From Neisseria subflava (lineage in GTDB: Bacteria; Pseudomonadota; Gammaproteobacteria; Burkholderiales; Neisseriaceae): DNA of 64,000 bases. Shown piece after piece: positions 9,710 to 18,698 of this stretch. The notes below the pieces were generated by a model. It did not search any database and had not been told where the DNA came from. It worked only from the letters and a program-made list of their open reading frames with translations. The position numbers and the translations under genes are program-made. How positions within the stretch are numbered: position 1 is the stretch's first letter; each line of letters opens with the position of its first letter. Where the stretch lies: assembly GCF_003044935.1 (NCBI RefSeq), contig NZ_POXP01000003.1, forward strand, positions 282,807 to 346,806, in the 5' to 3' direction.

Positions 9710-10027
9710 ATGCTTGAAGCGTTTGTTTTGGGTTTTTGGATTATCTGGTCATCCGACCGCGAAGTGTATCCGCTAAGCGAAAGTTTGTGGTTTACACTGA
9801 TTGCTGTGATATTGCGGCAGCTGACGGCGTTTGATTTGCCGATTATCGATACCTATTGGATGATTTTCAATGGGATAGTGTGGGCATTTGCCGGTTTGAT
9901 TTTTTCCATCGTCGGCCGTATCGACAGCAATTTCATTATTTCCTGTGTTTTGGCGATGATAGCCGGCATTGGTTATTTTCAGCTGTTGCAACATTTGCCG
10001 GATTGGTTGAGCAAATTTTTGGCCTGA
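9710..10027 (+). CDS. Small hydrophobic protein between hisA and hisF, unknown
   Basis: This 105-residue frame is hydrophobic, with about three likely membrane spans (around 3-13, 50-70 and 73-95). It starts with ATG after AAGGGATTAAT, an acceptable ribosome site, and ends 40 bp before hisF. I recognise no family. Its position inside a histidine gene run and its consistent membrane-protein composition argue that it is real; a histidine-related function is not implied. A 164-bp gap before it contains nothing I can identify. Confidence 0.6.
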   Translation: MLEAFVLGFWIIWSSDREVYPLSESLWFTLIAVILRQLTAFDLPIIDTYWMIFNGIVWAFAGLIFSIVGRIDSNFIISCVLAMIAGIGYFQLLQHLPDWLSKFLA

Positions 10028-10067
10028 CGGTTTCAGACGGCCTGATAACGGATAAGAGGTATTGGGT

Positions 10068-10835
10068 ATGGCATTGGCAAAACGAATTATTCCTTGTCTG
10101 GATGTAAAAGACGGTCGCGTGGTAAAAGGTGTCAACTTTTTGGGTCTGCGCGATGCGGGCAATCCGGTTGATGTTGCCAAACGCTACAACGATGAAGGCG
10201 CGGATGAGTTGACCTTTTTGGACATCACTGCTTCCAGCGATAATCGCGACACTATTTTGCACGTTATTGAGGCAGTCGCATCACAAGTTTTTATTCCATT
10301 AACCGTCGGCGGTGGCGTGCGCACGGTTGCCGATATCCGTCGTCTGCTTAATGCCGGTGCCGATAAGGCCAGCATCAATACGGCCGCTGTAACCAATCCT
10401 GATTTGGTAAATGAAGCGGCCGGTTTTTTTGGTTCGCAAGCAATTGTCGTTGCCGTGGATGCCAAAGCGGTCAACCCTGAAAACACCCGTTGGGAAATCT
10501 TTACCCACGGCGGACGTAATCCGACCGGTTTGGACGCGGTGGAATGGGCTGTCGAAATGCAGCGGCGCGGTGCGGGCGAGATTTTGCTGACCAGTATGGA
10601 CCGGGACGGTACCAAGCAAGGTTTCAACCTGCCTCTGACTCGCGCGGTCAGCGAAGCGGTCGATATTCCGGTCATTGCTTCCGGCGGTGTCGGTTCGGTC
10701 CAGCATTTGGTGGACGGCATTAAAGAAGGAAAAGCAGATGCGGTATTGGCCGCCAGTATTTTCCACTTTGGCGAAGCGAGTATCCGCGAAGCGAAACTGG
10801 CCATGCGTGAAGCAGGAATTGAAGTGCGTTTGTGA
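10068..10835 (+). CDS. hisF: Imidazole glycerol phosphate synthase, cyclase subunit HisF
   Basis: This 255-residue (beta/alpha)8 barrel is the synthase half of the HisHF complex. Catalytic aspartates are in [11 protein letters not shown] (D11) and [11 protein letters not shown] (near D130); glycine-rich phosphate loops are LTVGGGVRT and [11 protein letters not shown] 10068 is preferred over an in-frame TTG two codons earlier, since AAGAGG lies about nine bases upstream and [12 protein letters not shown] is the usual start. An uptake sequence lies just upstream. Confidence 0.95.
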   Translation: MALAKRIIPCLDVKDGRVVKGVNFLGLRDAGNPVDVAKRYNDEGADELTFLDITASSDNRDTILHVIEAVASQVFIPLTVGGGVRTVADIRRLLNAGADKASINTAAVTNPDLVNEAAGFFGSQAIVVAVDAKAVNPENTRWEIFTHGGRNPTGLDAVEWAVEMQRRGAGEILLTSMDRDGTKQGFNLPLTRAVSEAVDIPVIASGGVGSVQHLVDGIKEGKADAVLAASIFHFGEASIREAKLAMREAGIEVRL

Positions 10836-10879
10836 TTGCTACCCAAAGGCCGTCTGAAAAATATGGGAGAAAGACGCAC

Positions 10880-11287
10880 ATGTCGAATATAAACGAAACG
10901 TTGCTGAATGCCGTAAAATTTGATGAGAAAGGTTTGGTTTGCGCGATTGCCCAAGATTGGCAGACACGCCGTGTGCTGATGGTTGCCTGGATGAACGCCG
11001 AAGCCCTGCAAAAAACCGTAGAAACCGGTTTTGCCCACTATTACAGCCGTTCCCGCCAAAAACAATGGATGAAGGGCGAAGAGTCCGGACATACGCAAAA
11101 AGTACACGAATTGCGCCTGGATTGCGATGGCGACGCAGTGGTCATGCTGATTGAACAAAACGGTGGCATTGCCTGTCATACTGGGCGCGAAAGCTGTTTT
11201 TACAAAGTTTGGCAAGAGGGCGCATGGCAGGCAGTCGATGCCGTGTTGAAAGACGAAGAGGCGATTTACGGACATAAACATCCTTAA
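10880..11287 (+). CDS. hisI: Phosphoribosyl-AMP cyclohydrolase HisI
   Basis: The 135-residue enzyme opens the purine ring of PR-AMP. It has the metal-binding core [13 protein letters not shown] and the cysteine motif [14 protein letters not shown], plus [16 protein letters not shown]. It is encoded separately from HisE, as usual in beta-proteobacteria. Start at ATG 10880, after GGGAGAAAG; the frame open to 10832 overlaps the end of hisF. An uptake sequence lies just upstream. Confidence 0.94.
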   Translation: MSNINETLLNAVKFDEKGLVCAIAQDWQTRRVLMVAWMNAEALQKTVETGFAHYYSRSRQKQWMKGEESGHTQKVHELRLDCDGDAVVMLIEQNGGIACHTGRESCFYKVWQEGAWQAVDAVLKDEEAIYGHKHP

Positions 11288-11319
11288 GGCCGTCTGAAAG
11301 AAAATAAGAGAAACCGACC

Positions 11320-11643
11320 ATGACCGATACTATCCTTACCCAAATTCAAAACGTCATCGATTCGCGCAAAGGCGGCGATCCCGATGCTTCTTATGTCGCC
11401 CAACTGCTACACAAAGGCGAAGACAAGATTTTGAAAAAAGTCATCGAGGAAGCGGGTGAAACCTTGATGGCCTCTAAAGATGGCGGTGGCGAACATTTGG
11501 TTTACGAAGTGGCGGATTTATGGTTTCATACCATGGTTTTATTGGCGCATCACGGATTGCGCGCCGAAGATGTAGTAAACGAGCTTGCGCGCCGTCAAGG
11601 TTTGTCGGGATTAGTGGAAAAAGCTTCTCGCAAAGAATCTTGA
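11320..11643 (+). CDS. hisE: Phosphoribosyl-ATP pyrophosphatase HisE
   Basis: A 107-residue MazG-like all-alpha pyrophosphohydrolase acting just before HisI. The signature is KKVIEEAGE with the metal-binding acidic residues, then [19 protein letters not shown]. It follows hisI after 32 bp containing one uptake sequence, and ends the histidine run. Confidence 0.94.
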   Translation: MTDTILTQIQNVIDSRKGGDPDASYVAQLLHKGEDKILKKVIEEAGETLMASKDGGGEHLVYEVADLWFHTMVLLAHHGLRAEDVVNELARRQGLSGLVEKASRKES

Positions 11644-11761
11644 ATTTATATTACAATCCCGTATTTGACCTGTTTCAGAATCCGTCTCTTGGGGCAAAAA
11701 CGATTTCACTTTTTGGGTTGAAACCCGTTACGCCCGTTTTCAGACGGCCATTGGAGCCATT

Positions 11762-12085
11762 ATGGATAATTGTATTTTCTGCAAAATCGCAACCAAAGAT
11801 ATTCCGGCACAAACCGTTTACGAAGACGATGAGATGCTTTGTTTCAAAGATATCCGTCCTGCCGCGCCGGTGCATCTGCTGCTGATTCCGAAAGTGCACT
11901 TCGATTCACTGGCACACGCAACTGCCGAACATCAAACCCTGTTGGGCAAAATGATGTTGAAAGTTCCTCAAATCGCCCATGAGGCAGGTTTGACCGACGG
12001 TTTCAAAACCCTGATCAACACAGGCAAAGGCGGCGGACAAGAAGTCTTCCACCTGCATATCCATATCATGGGTACGCCCGCATAA
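11762..12085 (+). CDS. hinT: HIT-family nucleotide hydrolase HinT
   Basis: This 107-residue histidine-triad protein hydrolyses purine nucleoside phosphoramidates. It begins MDNCIFCKI, with the usual zinc-like cysteine pair, and ends with the histidine triad VFHLHIHIMGT. Its place between hisE and tatA is conserved in Neisseria. The 118-bp gap before it holds an uptake sequence next to the start codon. Confidence 0.92.
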   Translation: MDNCIFCKIATKDIPAQTVYEDDEMLCFKDIRPAAPVHLLLIPKVHFDSLAHATAEHQTLLGKMMLKVPQIAHEAGLTDGFKTLINTGKGGGQEVFHLHIHIMGTPA

Positions 12086-12126
12086 TTATTATCTCTTTTT
12101 AAATTAAACAAATTCAAGGATTTATC

Positions 12127-12330
12127 ATGGGTAGCTTCTCTCTTTGGCACTGGATTATCGTACTGATTATCGTCGTTTTGGTATTCGGTACCAAAAAATT
12201 GCGCAACGTCGGCAAAGACCTCGGCGGTGCAGTGCATGACTTCAAACAAGGCCTGAACGAAGGTACAGACGGTAAAGATGCCAAAAAAGACGAAGTCATC
12301 GAACACAAAAAAGACGAAGACAAAGCATAA
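12127..12330 (+). CDS. tatA: Sec-independent translocase TatA
   Basis: A 67-residue protein with one N-terminal membrane helix, the hinge [16 protein letters not shown] and an amphipathic helix, then a charged tail. TatA assembles the pore for folded twin-arginine substrates. Likely substrates in this window are NosZ and the ApbE/NosX protein, both with RR leaders. tatB starts 3 bp after its stop. Confidence 0.94.
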   Translation: MGSFSLWHWIIVLIIVVLVFGTKKLRNVGKDLGGAVHDFKQGLNEGTDGKDAKKDEVIEHKKDEDKA

Positions 12331-12333
12331 TCC

Positions 12334-13002
12334 ATGTTTGATTTCGGTTTGGGCGAATTGCTGCTGGTCGGCGTTGTCGCCCTAATAGTGCTGGGTCCAG
12401 AACGTCTGCCGCAAGCCGCGCGCACGGCCGGGCGTTTGGTCGGCAAATTGCAAGGCTTCGTCAACAACGTCAAGCAGGAGCTCAATACTCAGGCTGAGTT
12501 GGACGAATTGCGCAAGGTGAAGCAGGAATTTGAAGCCGCCGCTTCGGAGTTTCGCGACGGTATCAAAGACTTAGGCGATGATGCACAAAAAAATCTGAAT
12601 GATATTTCAGATGGCCTCAAGCCTTGGGAGCGCCTGCCCGAACAAAAAACGCCAGCTGATTTTGGCGTGGACGAGTTCGGTAATCCTCTGCCTGATTTGG
12701 CTTCAAGCAGCACTGAAAATGAAAGTGCGGCCCAAGTTCCTGAAGAGGGTGGAGCAGCGCAAACTCAAGAGCCTGTCGGGGCTGAAAATGCCGAGTCCGA
12801 GCAAGACCGCGCTTGGCGTGAGTATTTGACGGCTTCAGTTTCACCTGCTCCTGCTCCTGCGGTTGAAGTCAGCTATATCGAATCTCCTGTTGCCGATGTT
12901 CCTCCGCTGCATACGACTTCTTTGCGTAAGCAGGCGATGAGCCGCAAACGCGATATGCGCCCGAAATTCTACGCCAAGCCCAAACTGCGCGTCCGTAAGT
13001 AA
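12334..13002 (+). CDS. tatB: Sec-independent translocase TatB
   Basis: The N-terminus MFDFGLGELLLVGVVALIV followed by LGPERLPQAAR is the TatB helix and hinge; an amphipathic helix follows to about residue 110. The remaining half is acidic, low-complexity and proline/alanine-rich, then ends strongly basic (SRKRDMRPKFYAKPKLRVRK). At 222 residues it is longer than E. coli TatB (171), owing to this tail. With TatC it forms the twin-arginine receptor. Confidence 0.93.
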   Translation: MFDFGLGELLLVGVVALIVLGPERLPQAARTAGRLVGKLQGFVNNVKQELNTQAELDELRKVKQEFEAAASEFRDGIKDLGDDAQKNLNDISDGLKPWERLPEQKTPADFGVDEFGNPLPDLASSSTENESAAQVPEEGGAAQTQEPVGAENAESEQDRAWREYLTASVSPAPAPAVEVSYIESPVADVPPLHTTSLRKQAMSRKRDMRPKFYAKPKLRVRK

Positions 13003-13005
13003 AAA

Positions 13006-13794
13006 GTGAGTCAACCGGTGTCCGAACCTCAACACGAACAACCCGTCCAACCGCTTATCGAGCATCTTCTCGAGCTGCGTCGCCGCATGATGTGGATCGT
13101 CATCGGTATCGTCGTCTGCTTTTTGGGCATGATGCCGTTTGCCCAGCAGCTCTATACCTTTGTTGCCGAGCCATTAATGGCCAATCTGCCTAAAGATACC
13201 AGCATGATTGCAACTGATGTGATTGCGCCGTTTTTTGTGCCGGTCAAGGTTACCCTGATGGCGGCATTTCTGCTGTCGTTGCCGCACACGCTGTATCAAG
13301 TCTGGGCATTTGTCGCTCCTGCCTTATACCAAAACGAAAAGCGTTTGATTACGCCGCTGGTGTTGTCCAGCGTAACGCTTTTCTTCGTTGGTATGGCGTT
13401 TGCCTATTTTCTGGTGTTTCCCGTTATTTTCAAATTCTTGGCCGGTGTAACCCCTGTCGGCGTCAATATGGCGACCGATATCGACAAATACCTGTCCTTT
13501 ATTTTGGGCATGTTTGTCGCATTTGGTACGACGTTTGAAGTGCCCGTTGTTGTGGTGTTGCTTGCAAAAATGGGCATTGTTTCGACCGCTCAGCTTAAGA
13601 ACGCCCGTCCGTATGTTATAGTGGGTGCGTTTATCGTGGCCGCAATCATCACGCCGCCTGACGTAATTTCCCAAACCCTGCTTGCCGTTCCGCTGATTCT
13701 GCTCTACGAAGCTGGTATTTGGTTCAGCCGTTTTGCCAAAGCGAAAACGCAGCAGGAAGATGAGGATACACCGCAACCACCGGCAGAAGTTTAA
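13006..13794 (+). CDS. tatC: Sec-independent translocase TatC
   Basis: This polytopic receptor has six membrane helices; PLIEHLLELRRR near the N-terminus is the TatC signature that contacts the twin-arginine motif. The start is GTG 13006, 3 bp after tatB; a second in-frame GTG at 13018 cannot be excluded, and no ATG lies before the conserved region. The tail is acidic and proline-rich. A DUS hairpin follows, ending the hinT-tatABC unit. Confidence 0.93.
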   Translation: MSQPVSEPQHEQPVQPLIEHLLELRRRMMWIVIGIVVCFLGMMPFAQQLYTFVAEPLMANLPKDTSMIATDVIAPFFVPVKVTLMAAFLLSLPHTLYQVWAFVAPALYQNEKRLITPLVLSSVTLFFVGMAFAYFLVFPVIFKFLAGVTPVGVNMATDIDKYLSFILGMFVAFGTTFEVPVVVVLLAKMGIVSTAQLKNARPYVIVGAFIVAAIITPPDVISQTLLAVPLILLYEAGIWFSRFAKAKTQQEDEDTPQPPAEV

Positions 13795-13799
13795 GAATC

Positions 13800-13832
13800 A
13801 AGGCCGTCTGAAGAATTTTTCAGACGGCCTTT
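13800..13832 (+). terminator. DUS inverted-repeat terminator after tatC
   Basis: Stem AAGGCCGTCTGAA / TTCAGACGGCCTT, followed by TG and mixed sequence. Placed 6 bp after the tatC stop. Confidence 0.7.
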
Positions 13833-13865
13833 GTATCATGGCACTTTCAGTTTTTAAGAAAAAGC

Positions 13866-14058
13866 ATGATGAATGTTCGGGGAATCGTAAAACATTACTG
13901 TCCAGATTCTTTTGATTCGGCTAAAATTTTTGACCGAGGATTTTGCCGAAATCGAAGCAGTAATGCGTAACAGTCCCTCATGCCTCAATGGGCTGGATTT
14001 TAATACCAAACTGCCGGAATTACGTTTGGGAAATGGGGTGATTTTTACCAAGGCATAA
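13866..14058 (+). pseudogene. Frameshifted remnant of a short unknown gene
   Basis: From ATG 13866 one frame reads MMNVRGIVKHYCPDSFDSAKIFD; it then loses sense and stops at 13970. The neighbouring frame, entered around the A/T run at 13922-13931, continues LTEDFAEIEAVMRNSP to FNTKLPELRLGNGVIFTKA and stops at 14058. Both halves have plausible protein composition, while the third frame does not. I read this as one gene fragment broken by a single-base indel. I do not recognise the family. The 557-bp gap between tatC and gntP otherwise holds two DUS hairpins and the gntP promoter region. Confidence 0.4.
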
Positions 14059-14126
14059 GCCGAAAATACTTGATTTTAGGTAATTGAAAAAATATTCGTT
14101 TCTATTTTATCGAGAAGAATGATGTC

Positions 14127-14166
14127 AGGCCGTCTAAAAATTAACTACGTTTCAGACGGCCTTTTT
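14127..14166 (+). terminator. Imperfect DUS hairpin
   Basis: AGGCCGTCTAAAA (one mismatch to the uptake sequence) pairs with TTTCAGACGGCCT and is followed by TTTTG. It lies downstream of the gene remnant. Confidence 0.55.
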
Positions 14167-14351
14167 GTCACCCTTGTTTTTCGTTGTAATCCTTATTTAT
14201 CAAGCATCTTACAAAAAGGGTTTTGAAAAAGAGAAGTTTATATTTTGACTAAATCCAGCCGTATGAATCCATAGTGAAATGTGTTATCTTATCTACGTGT
14301 GTTAAGAAACATTAATAAGTTTGTATTTTTCTTACAGAGAAAGGCTTCAAA

Positions 14352-15737
14352 ATGGATGGATGGACTCAAACGCTGAGTGCCGGTACTTTGCTCGGTATTG
14401 CCGCAGCAGCGATTTTGCTGATCTTGATTTTGATTGTAAAACTGCGCGTTCATGCCTTGCTGACGTTGGTATTGGTCAGCCTGCTGACTGCCATCGTAAC
14501 AGGTCTGCCTATGGGCAGCATTGTTAATGATGTATTGGTCAAAAACTTCGGCGGTACGCTCGGCAGCGTGGCGTTGTTGGTCGGTTTGGGCGCAATGCTC
14601 GGCCGTTTGGTGGAAACTTCCGGCGGTGCCCAGTCTTTGGCGGATGCGCTGATTCGGATTTTCGGTGAGAATCGTGCGCCATTTGCTTTAGGCGTAGCTT
14701 CTTTGATTTTCGGTTTTCCGATTTTCTTTGATGCCGGTTTGGTGGTGATGTTGCCGATTGTGTTTGCAACGGCACGCCGCATGAAGCAAACTGTTTTGCC
14801 CTATGCGTTGGCATCTATTGGCGCATTTTCCGTCATGCACGTTTTCCTGCCGCCTCATCCCGGCCCGATTGCCGCTTCTGAATTTTATGGCGCAAATATT
14901 GGTCAACTGCTGATTTTGGGTTTGCCTGTTACCTTGATTACTTGGTATTTCAGCGGCTATTTATTGGGTAAGATTTTGGGCCGCAGCATCCATGTGCCCG
15001 TTCCTGATCTGCTCAGCGGCGGTACGCAAGATAACGACCAACCGAAAGCGTCTGCAAAGGCATCTACCGTCGTCGGTATTATGCTGATTCCTATGCTGTT
15101 GATTTTCTTGAATACCGGTTTATCTACTTTGATCAGCGAGAAAATGGTCAGTGCGGATGAGGGCTGGGTGCAGTTTGCCCGAATGCTCGGTTCGACCCCG
15201 ATTGCTTTGCTGATTTCTGTTTTGGTAGCCCTGTATGTATTGGGTAGCAAACGTGGCGAAAAAGCCAGTGCATTGGAGAAAACCATCGATGGCGCATTGG
15301 GCCCGGTTTGTTCGGTCATTTTGATTACCGGTGCAGGCGGTATGTTCGGCGGCGTGTTGCGTGCCTCCGGTATCGGTAAGGCTTTGGCAGACAGTATGGC
15401 AGACTTAGGTATTCCTGTTTTACTGGGTTGTTTCTTGGTGGCTTTGGCTTTGCGTATTGCGCAAGGTTCTGCGACCGTTGCATTGACTACCGCTGCCGCG
15501 TTAATGGCACCGGCCGTTGCGGCGGCAGGTTTCAGCGATTGGCAGATTACTTGCGTAGTCTTGGCTACGGCGGCAGGTTCCGTTGGTTGCAGCCACTTTA
15601 ACGACTCCGGCTTCTGGCTTGTCGGCCGTCTGTTGAATATGGATGTGCCGACGACCTTGAAGACATGGACGGTCAACCAAACACTTATCGCACTCATCGG
15701 TTTTGCTTTATCGTCAGTGTTGTTTGTTTTGGTTTAA
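14352..15737 (+). CDS. gntP: Gluconate:H+ symporter, GntP family
   Basis: A 461-residue permease with about 12-14 membrane helices. GntP-family signatures include GGTLGSVALLVGLGAMLGRL, FPIFFDAGLVVMLPI, HVFLPPHPGP and the C-terminal HFNDSGFWLVGR. It takes up gluconate, and gluconokinase follows after 90 bp, which supports the substrate. The ATG at 14352 follows a weak GAAAGGC ribosome site. Upstream (14167-14351) is AT-rich; I see no clear promoter pair. Confidence 0.9.
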   Translation: MDGWTQTLSAGTLLGIAAAAILLILILIVKLRVHALLTLVLVSLLTAIVTGLPMGSIVNDVLVKNFGGTLGSVALLVGLGAMLGRLVETSGGAQSLADALIRIFGENRAPFALGVASLIFGFPIFFDAGLVVMLPIVFATARRMKQTVLPYALASIGAFSVMHVFLPPHPGPIAASEFYGANIGQLLILGLPVTLITWYFSGYLLGKILGRSIHVPVPDLLSGGTQDNDQPKASAKASTVVGIMLIPMLLIFLNTGLSTLISEKMVSADEGWVQFARMLGSTPIALLISVLVALYVLGSKRGEKASALEKTIDGALGPVCSVILITGAGGMFGGVLRASGIGKALADSMADLGIPVLLGCFLVALALRIAQGSATVALTTAAALMAPAVAAAGFSDWQITCVVLATAAGSVGCSHFNDSGFWLVGRLLNMDVPTTLKTWTVNQTLIALIGFALSSVLFVLV

Positions 15738-15827
15738 TCGGAAGAATGGGTGGATAGTGTTTTTGAGATAACACAATCCGCCCGTTTTTAAATACCGTTA
15801 AAATCTAGATAAACAAGGAGTAGAAAA

Positions 15828-16346
15828 ATGACGACACATTTTGTCATGATGGGCGTGTGCGGTTGCGGTAAAACTACTGCCGCGCTGTCTTTGCAAAAAC
15901 ATCTCAACCAATGTCCGTATGCCGAAGGCGATGATTTCCATACACAAGCCAATCGCGACAAGATGGGTGCCGGTATTCCGTTGACGGATGAAGACCGCTA
16001 TCCATGGCTGGGCAATTTGCGTGACTGGATGACGGAGCAGGCAAAAAACGGGGAAAAATATTCTATCGTTACTTGTTCCGCACTCAAGCATCACTATCGC
16101 GATATTCTGCGTGGTGCGGAAGGGAAGGTGGCTTTTATTCATCTGACTCCGCCTCAAACAATCAATCTTGAACGTATGCTGTCGCGTCAAGGGCATTATA
16201 TGAAAGCCGGTATGCTGGATTCGCAGCTAGAGATTTTGGAAGAGCTGGGTACTGATGAGTACGGTGTCAAAATCGACAATCCGGGTTCGCCTGAAGCCGT
16301 TGAGGCAGATATTGTGAACTGGGTGAAAGCGCAAGGCTTGATTTAG
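15828..16346 (+). CDS. gntK: Gluconokinase GntK
   Basis: This 172-residue kinase makes 6-phosphogluconate from gluconate and ATP. The P-loop is GVCGCGKTT; the family motifs AEGDDFHTQANRDKM, PLTDEDRYPWL and TCSALKHHYRDILR follow. It lies downstream of the permease after an AGGAG ribosome site (15816-15820), forming a two-gene gluconate use unit that feeds the Entner-Doudoroff or pentose phosphate route. Confidence 0.93.
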   Translation: MTTHFVMMGVCGCGKTTAALSLQKHLNQCPYAEGDDFHTQANRDKMGAGIPLTDEDRYPWLGNLRDWMTEQAKNGEKYSIVTCSALKHHYRDILRGAEGKVAFIHLTPPQTINLERMLSRQGHYMKAGMLDSQLEILEELGTDEYGVKIDNPGSPEAVEADIVNWVKAQGLI

Positions 16347-16362
16347 TAATGATCAGAAATGG

Positions 16363-16396
16363 AAAGGCCGTCTGAAAGATTTCAGACGGCCTTTTT
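16363..16396. terminator. Bidirectional DUS terminator between gntK and dtd
   Basis: AAAGGCCGTCTGAAA and its reverse complement separated by GA, followed by TTTTT. It lies between convergent genes and can serve both. Confidence 0.78.
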
Positions 16397-16405
16397 CGAT
16401 GGGAT

Positions 16406-16867
16406 TTAGAATGTTTTTTGCGAGTCAAGCAATAAGGTAACCGGCCCGTCATTGCAAAGAGAAACCTGCATATGGGTTTGGAATCTGCCGGTTTCGACAG
16501 TCAATCCATGTTCGCGTAGAAGTTGTGCGGTGTATTGATAAAGCTTATCGGCTTGTTCTGCGGGCGCGGCATTGGAGAAAGATGGGCGGCGGCCGCTGCG
16601 CGCATCGGCGTAAAGGGTAAACTGGGAAACCAGCAATATCGAGCCGCCGACATCTTTGAGCGATAAATTTAATTTGCCGTTTTCATCTTCAAAGATACGC
16701 AGGTTGGCGGTTTTATCCGCAATGTATTTGGCGTCCGCTTCTGTATCGGTATGTGTAACGCCGAGCAATATCATAAATCCGTTGTTGATTTCGCCGCAGG
16801 TTTCTCGGGAATCTTCGGACAAAACGTCAACTTTGGCTTGGGTAACTTTTTGGATAACGGCGCGCAT
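16406..16867 (-). CDS. dtd: D-aminoacyl-tRNA deacylase
   Basis: A 153-residue enzyme that hydrolyses D-amino acids (and glycine from tRNA-Ala) off tRNAs. It starts [13 protein letters not shown] and has the active-site motif [12 protein letters not shown] and the cross-subunit Gly-Pro motif in [11 protein letters not shown]. Full length. It is transcribed toward gntK; upstream is a 98-bp gap and then a foldase gene on the same strand. Confidence 0.93.
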   Translation of the reverse strand: MRAVIQKVTQAKVDVLSEDSRETCGEINNGFMILLGVTHTDTEADAKYIADKTANLRIFEDENGKLNLSLKDVGGSILLVSQFTLYADARSGRRPSFSNAAPAEQADKLYQYTAQLLREHGLTVETGRFQTHMQVSLCNDGPVTLLLDSQKTF

Positions 16868-16965
16868 GATGTTTTTGAATAAAAGAAGTTTGTAAAAAAG
16901 GGCGTAAAAGACACGCCCTTTGGGTTGGAGTATGGTTTCAGACGGCCTGAAACCATTGAATCAAT

Positions 16966-17730
16966 TTATGGATTAATGCCGTTTTCTTTTAAGATACGTT
17001 CGATCTGATTCTCGACTTTTTGTCGTTTAACGGCTTGGGCAAGCTGATTGCGTACCAGTTCGAAAGGTTTGGCTTTAGGATCGCGTTCTACTGCACTGAG
17101 TTTAAACAGGTAAAAACGGTTTCCTATTACAACCGGTTCATGCGTTACATCGCCTCGGTTCATGTCGGCAAAAGCAACGGCCAGTTGAGGAGGAAGCTGC
17201 TGTGGAGAGATGAAGCCATCGAACTCTTGTTCGGGGTTGGGATAGCGTTTCATCAGTTCTTCAAATGATAAGCCTTTGAGCAGCAGTTCTTGCGCTGCGC
17301 GTACTTCGTCGGCTGAAGCAAAGCTGACTTGTTGCAGCTTGATAATGCGTGTTTGCTGGTCGTAGAAACGGCGCAACTCGGCATCGTCAACCACAGTTTG
17401 ACGTTCTAGATAAGCAGCGTATTGGTTAGCATAGAACTCAGCTTCAACGTTTTTGAATTGATTCTGTACTTCCGCATCTTTGTCCAAACCAGCTTTGAAG
17501 GCTTCATTTTTCAAGATTTCCAAAGTCTGCAAGCGTGTAACCACATCTTTGCGGATTGCCTGACCATCGGGTTTGGCAGTTTGGTTGGGATGCTGGTCGG
17601 CCTGTCTCAATACTTCGGCAACCATGCTGTCGATGCGGGCGGGATCGGTATCAGGTGCTTTGGCGGTTGCCAAACCGATCGTCGACAGGGCGAGGATAGC
17701 CAAAACGGCAGTTTTGGGCTTGATGTTCAT
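16966..17730 (-). CDS. Periplasmic parvulin-type peptidyl-prolyl isomerase
   Basis: This 254-residue protein has a Sec signal (LAILALSTIGLATAKA), a SurA-like N-terminal helical region, and a PpiC rotamase domain around 125-225 (RIIKLQQVSFASADEVRA, LSFEELMKRYPN, PVVIGNRFYLFKL). It probably assists folding of outer-membrane proteins such as the porin encoded nearby. It has no lipobox. It is paralogous in layout to the gene immediately upstream; the pair is separated by only 44 bp. Confidence 0.82.
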   Translation of the reverse strand: MNIKPKTAVLAILALSTIGLATAKAPDTDPARIDSMVAEVLRQADQHPNQTAKPDGQAIRKDVVTRLQTLEILKNEAFKAGLDKDAEVQNQFKNVEAEFYANQYAAYLERQTVVDDAELRRFYDQQTRIIKLQQVSFASADEVRAAQELLLKGLSFEELMKRYPNPEQEFDGFISPQQLPPQLAVAFADMNRGDVTHEPVVIGNRFYLFKLSAVERDPKAKPFELVRNQLAQAVKRQKVENQIERILKENGINP

Positions 17731-17774
17731 GTGAGTTCCTTATTGCCCGCCGCTATCACGGCGGGCACGTTATA

Positions 17775-18647
17775 TTATTTGTTGACTTTGATGCTGGCTT
17801 TTTTCAGCAATGATTGAATGGCCGCATCAACACGGGCTGCCTGTAAGTCGCTGCCAATCTCGTTTTTAGCGGCTTCGTAAGAAGGTACGGTAACGTTGCG
17901 ACGGTCATTGACGTAGAAAACGGCGTACAGATTACCGTTTTGTAGCGGCGTTTTAGTGTACGCGCCTTTTTTCAGGTCTTTGACGGCTGCATAAAGCGGA
18001 GGTGCTGATTCTTGCAAATCTTTGAGCGGAACATAAGCTTTAGGGATACCGCCGGCTTTTTTGGCTGCTTCATCAATTGAGTATTGGTTCAATACCGAAA
18101 CAAAGCTTTTTTTCGCGTCCAAATCGGCAATGGCTTTTTGGGCATTGCTGCTGCTGTCGGTTAAGATTTCGCCCAGTTGGACTTCCTGAGTACCTTTATA
18201 GAAGTTGCTGAAGTCGTTGTAAGCGGCTTTGACGTCTTTTTCTTGGACAGGATATTGACGGACGATATGTGCCGCGAACGCTTGGCCTAACAAATCATTT
18301 TCGAAAACTGCCCATTCGGTTTTGAATGTGGCTTTTTTATCTGCACCTTGCTTGGCGGCATCGGCACGCGCTTGCTCCAATGCAGCTTTGAATTCAGCGC
18401 TTTGATCCAGTTTTAATTTTTTAGCTTCTTGGGTAACCACAGTGCTGATAACTTGGCGTTCAGTCAGCATTTGACGCAATTCGGGAGTGTCTTGAACGTT
18501 CGGGTTGCTGGCGCGTATGGAAGCAACTTGGTCATCGATAACACTGCTGTCGATGGCTTGACCGTTGACGGTAACCAAAGCTTGGGCAAACAGGGTGCCG
18601 GAAGTCAGGGCAAGCATCAAGGCTGAAGCAAAGTAGGTTTTTTTCAT
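17775..18647 (-). CDS. Periplasmic parvulin-type foldase (PpiC/SurA-like)
   Basis: A 290-residue exported protein: signal MKKTYFASALMLALTSGTLFA, an N-terminal chaperone-like region starting ALVTVNGQAIDSSVIDDQV (the SurA/PpiD N-domain motif), and a rotamase domain around 155-250 (QVQLGEILTDSSSNAQKAI, LQNGNLYAVFYVNDRR). Neisseria has such a parvulin, homologous to Bordetella Par27. Chaperone activity toward outer-membrane proteins is inferred from the family. It is followed by a second foldase gene on the same strand. Confidence 0.83.
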   Translation of the reverse strand: MKKTYFASALMLALTSGTLFAQALVTVNGQAIDSSVIDDQVASIRASNPNVQDTPELRQMLTERQVISTVVTQEAKKLKLDQSAEFKAALEQARADAAKQGADKKATFKTEWAVFENDLLGQAFAAHIVRQYPVQEKDVKAAYNDFSNFYKGTQEVQLGEILTDSSSNAQKAIADLDAKKSFVSVLNQYSIDEAAKKAGGIPKAYVPLKDLQESAPPLYAAVKDLKKGAYTKTPLQNGNLYAVFYVNDRRNVTVPSYEAAKNEIGSDLQAARVDAAIQSLLKKASIKVNK

Positions 18648-18698
18648 CGTATTTCTCTTTTAAATTAATGATTGGAAATCAAAGTTTGGGCGGTAATC

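Noticed and set aside
10184..11281. Open frame of 365 codons antisense to hisF and hisI
   Set aside because: Both real genes on the plus strand have full catalytic motifs; the antisense product has no recognisable domain.
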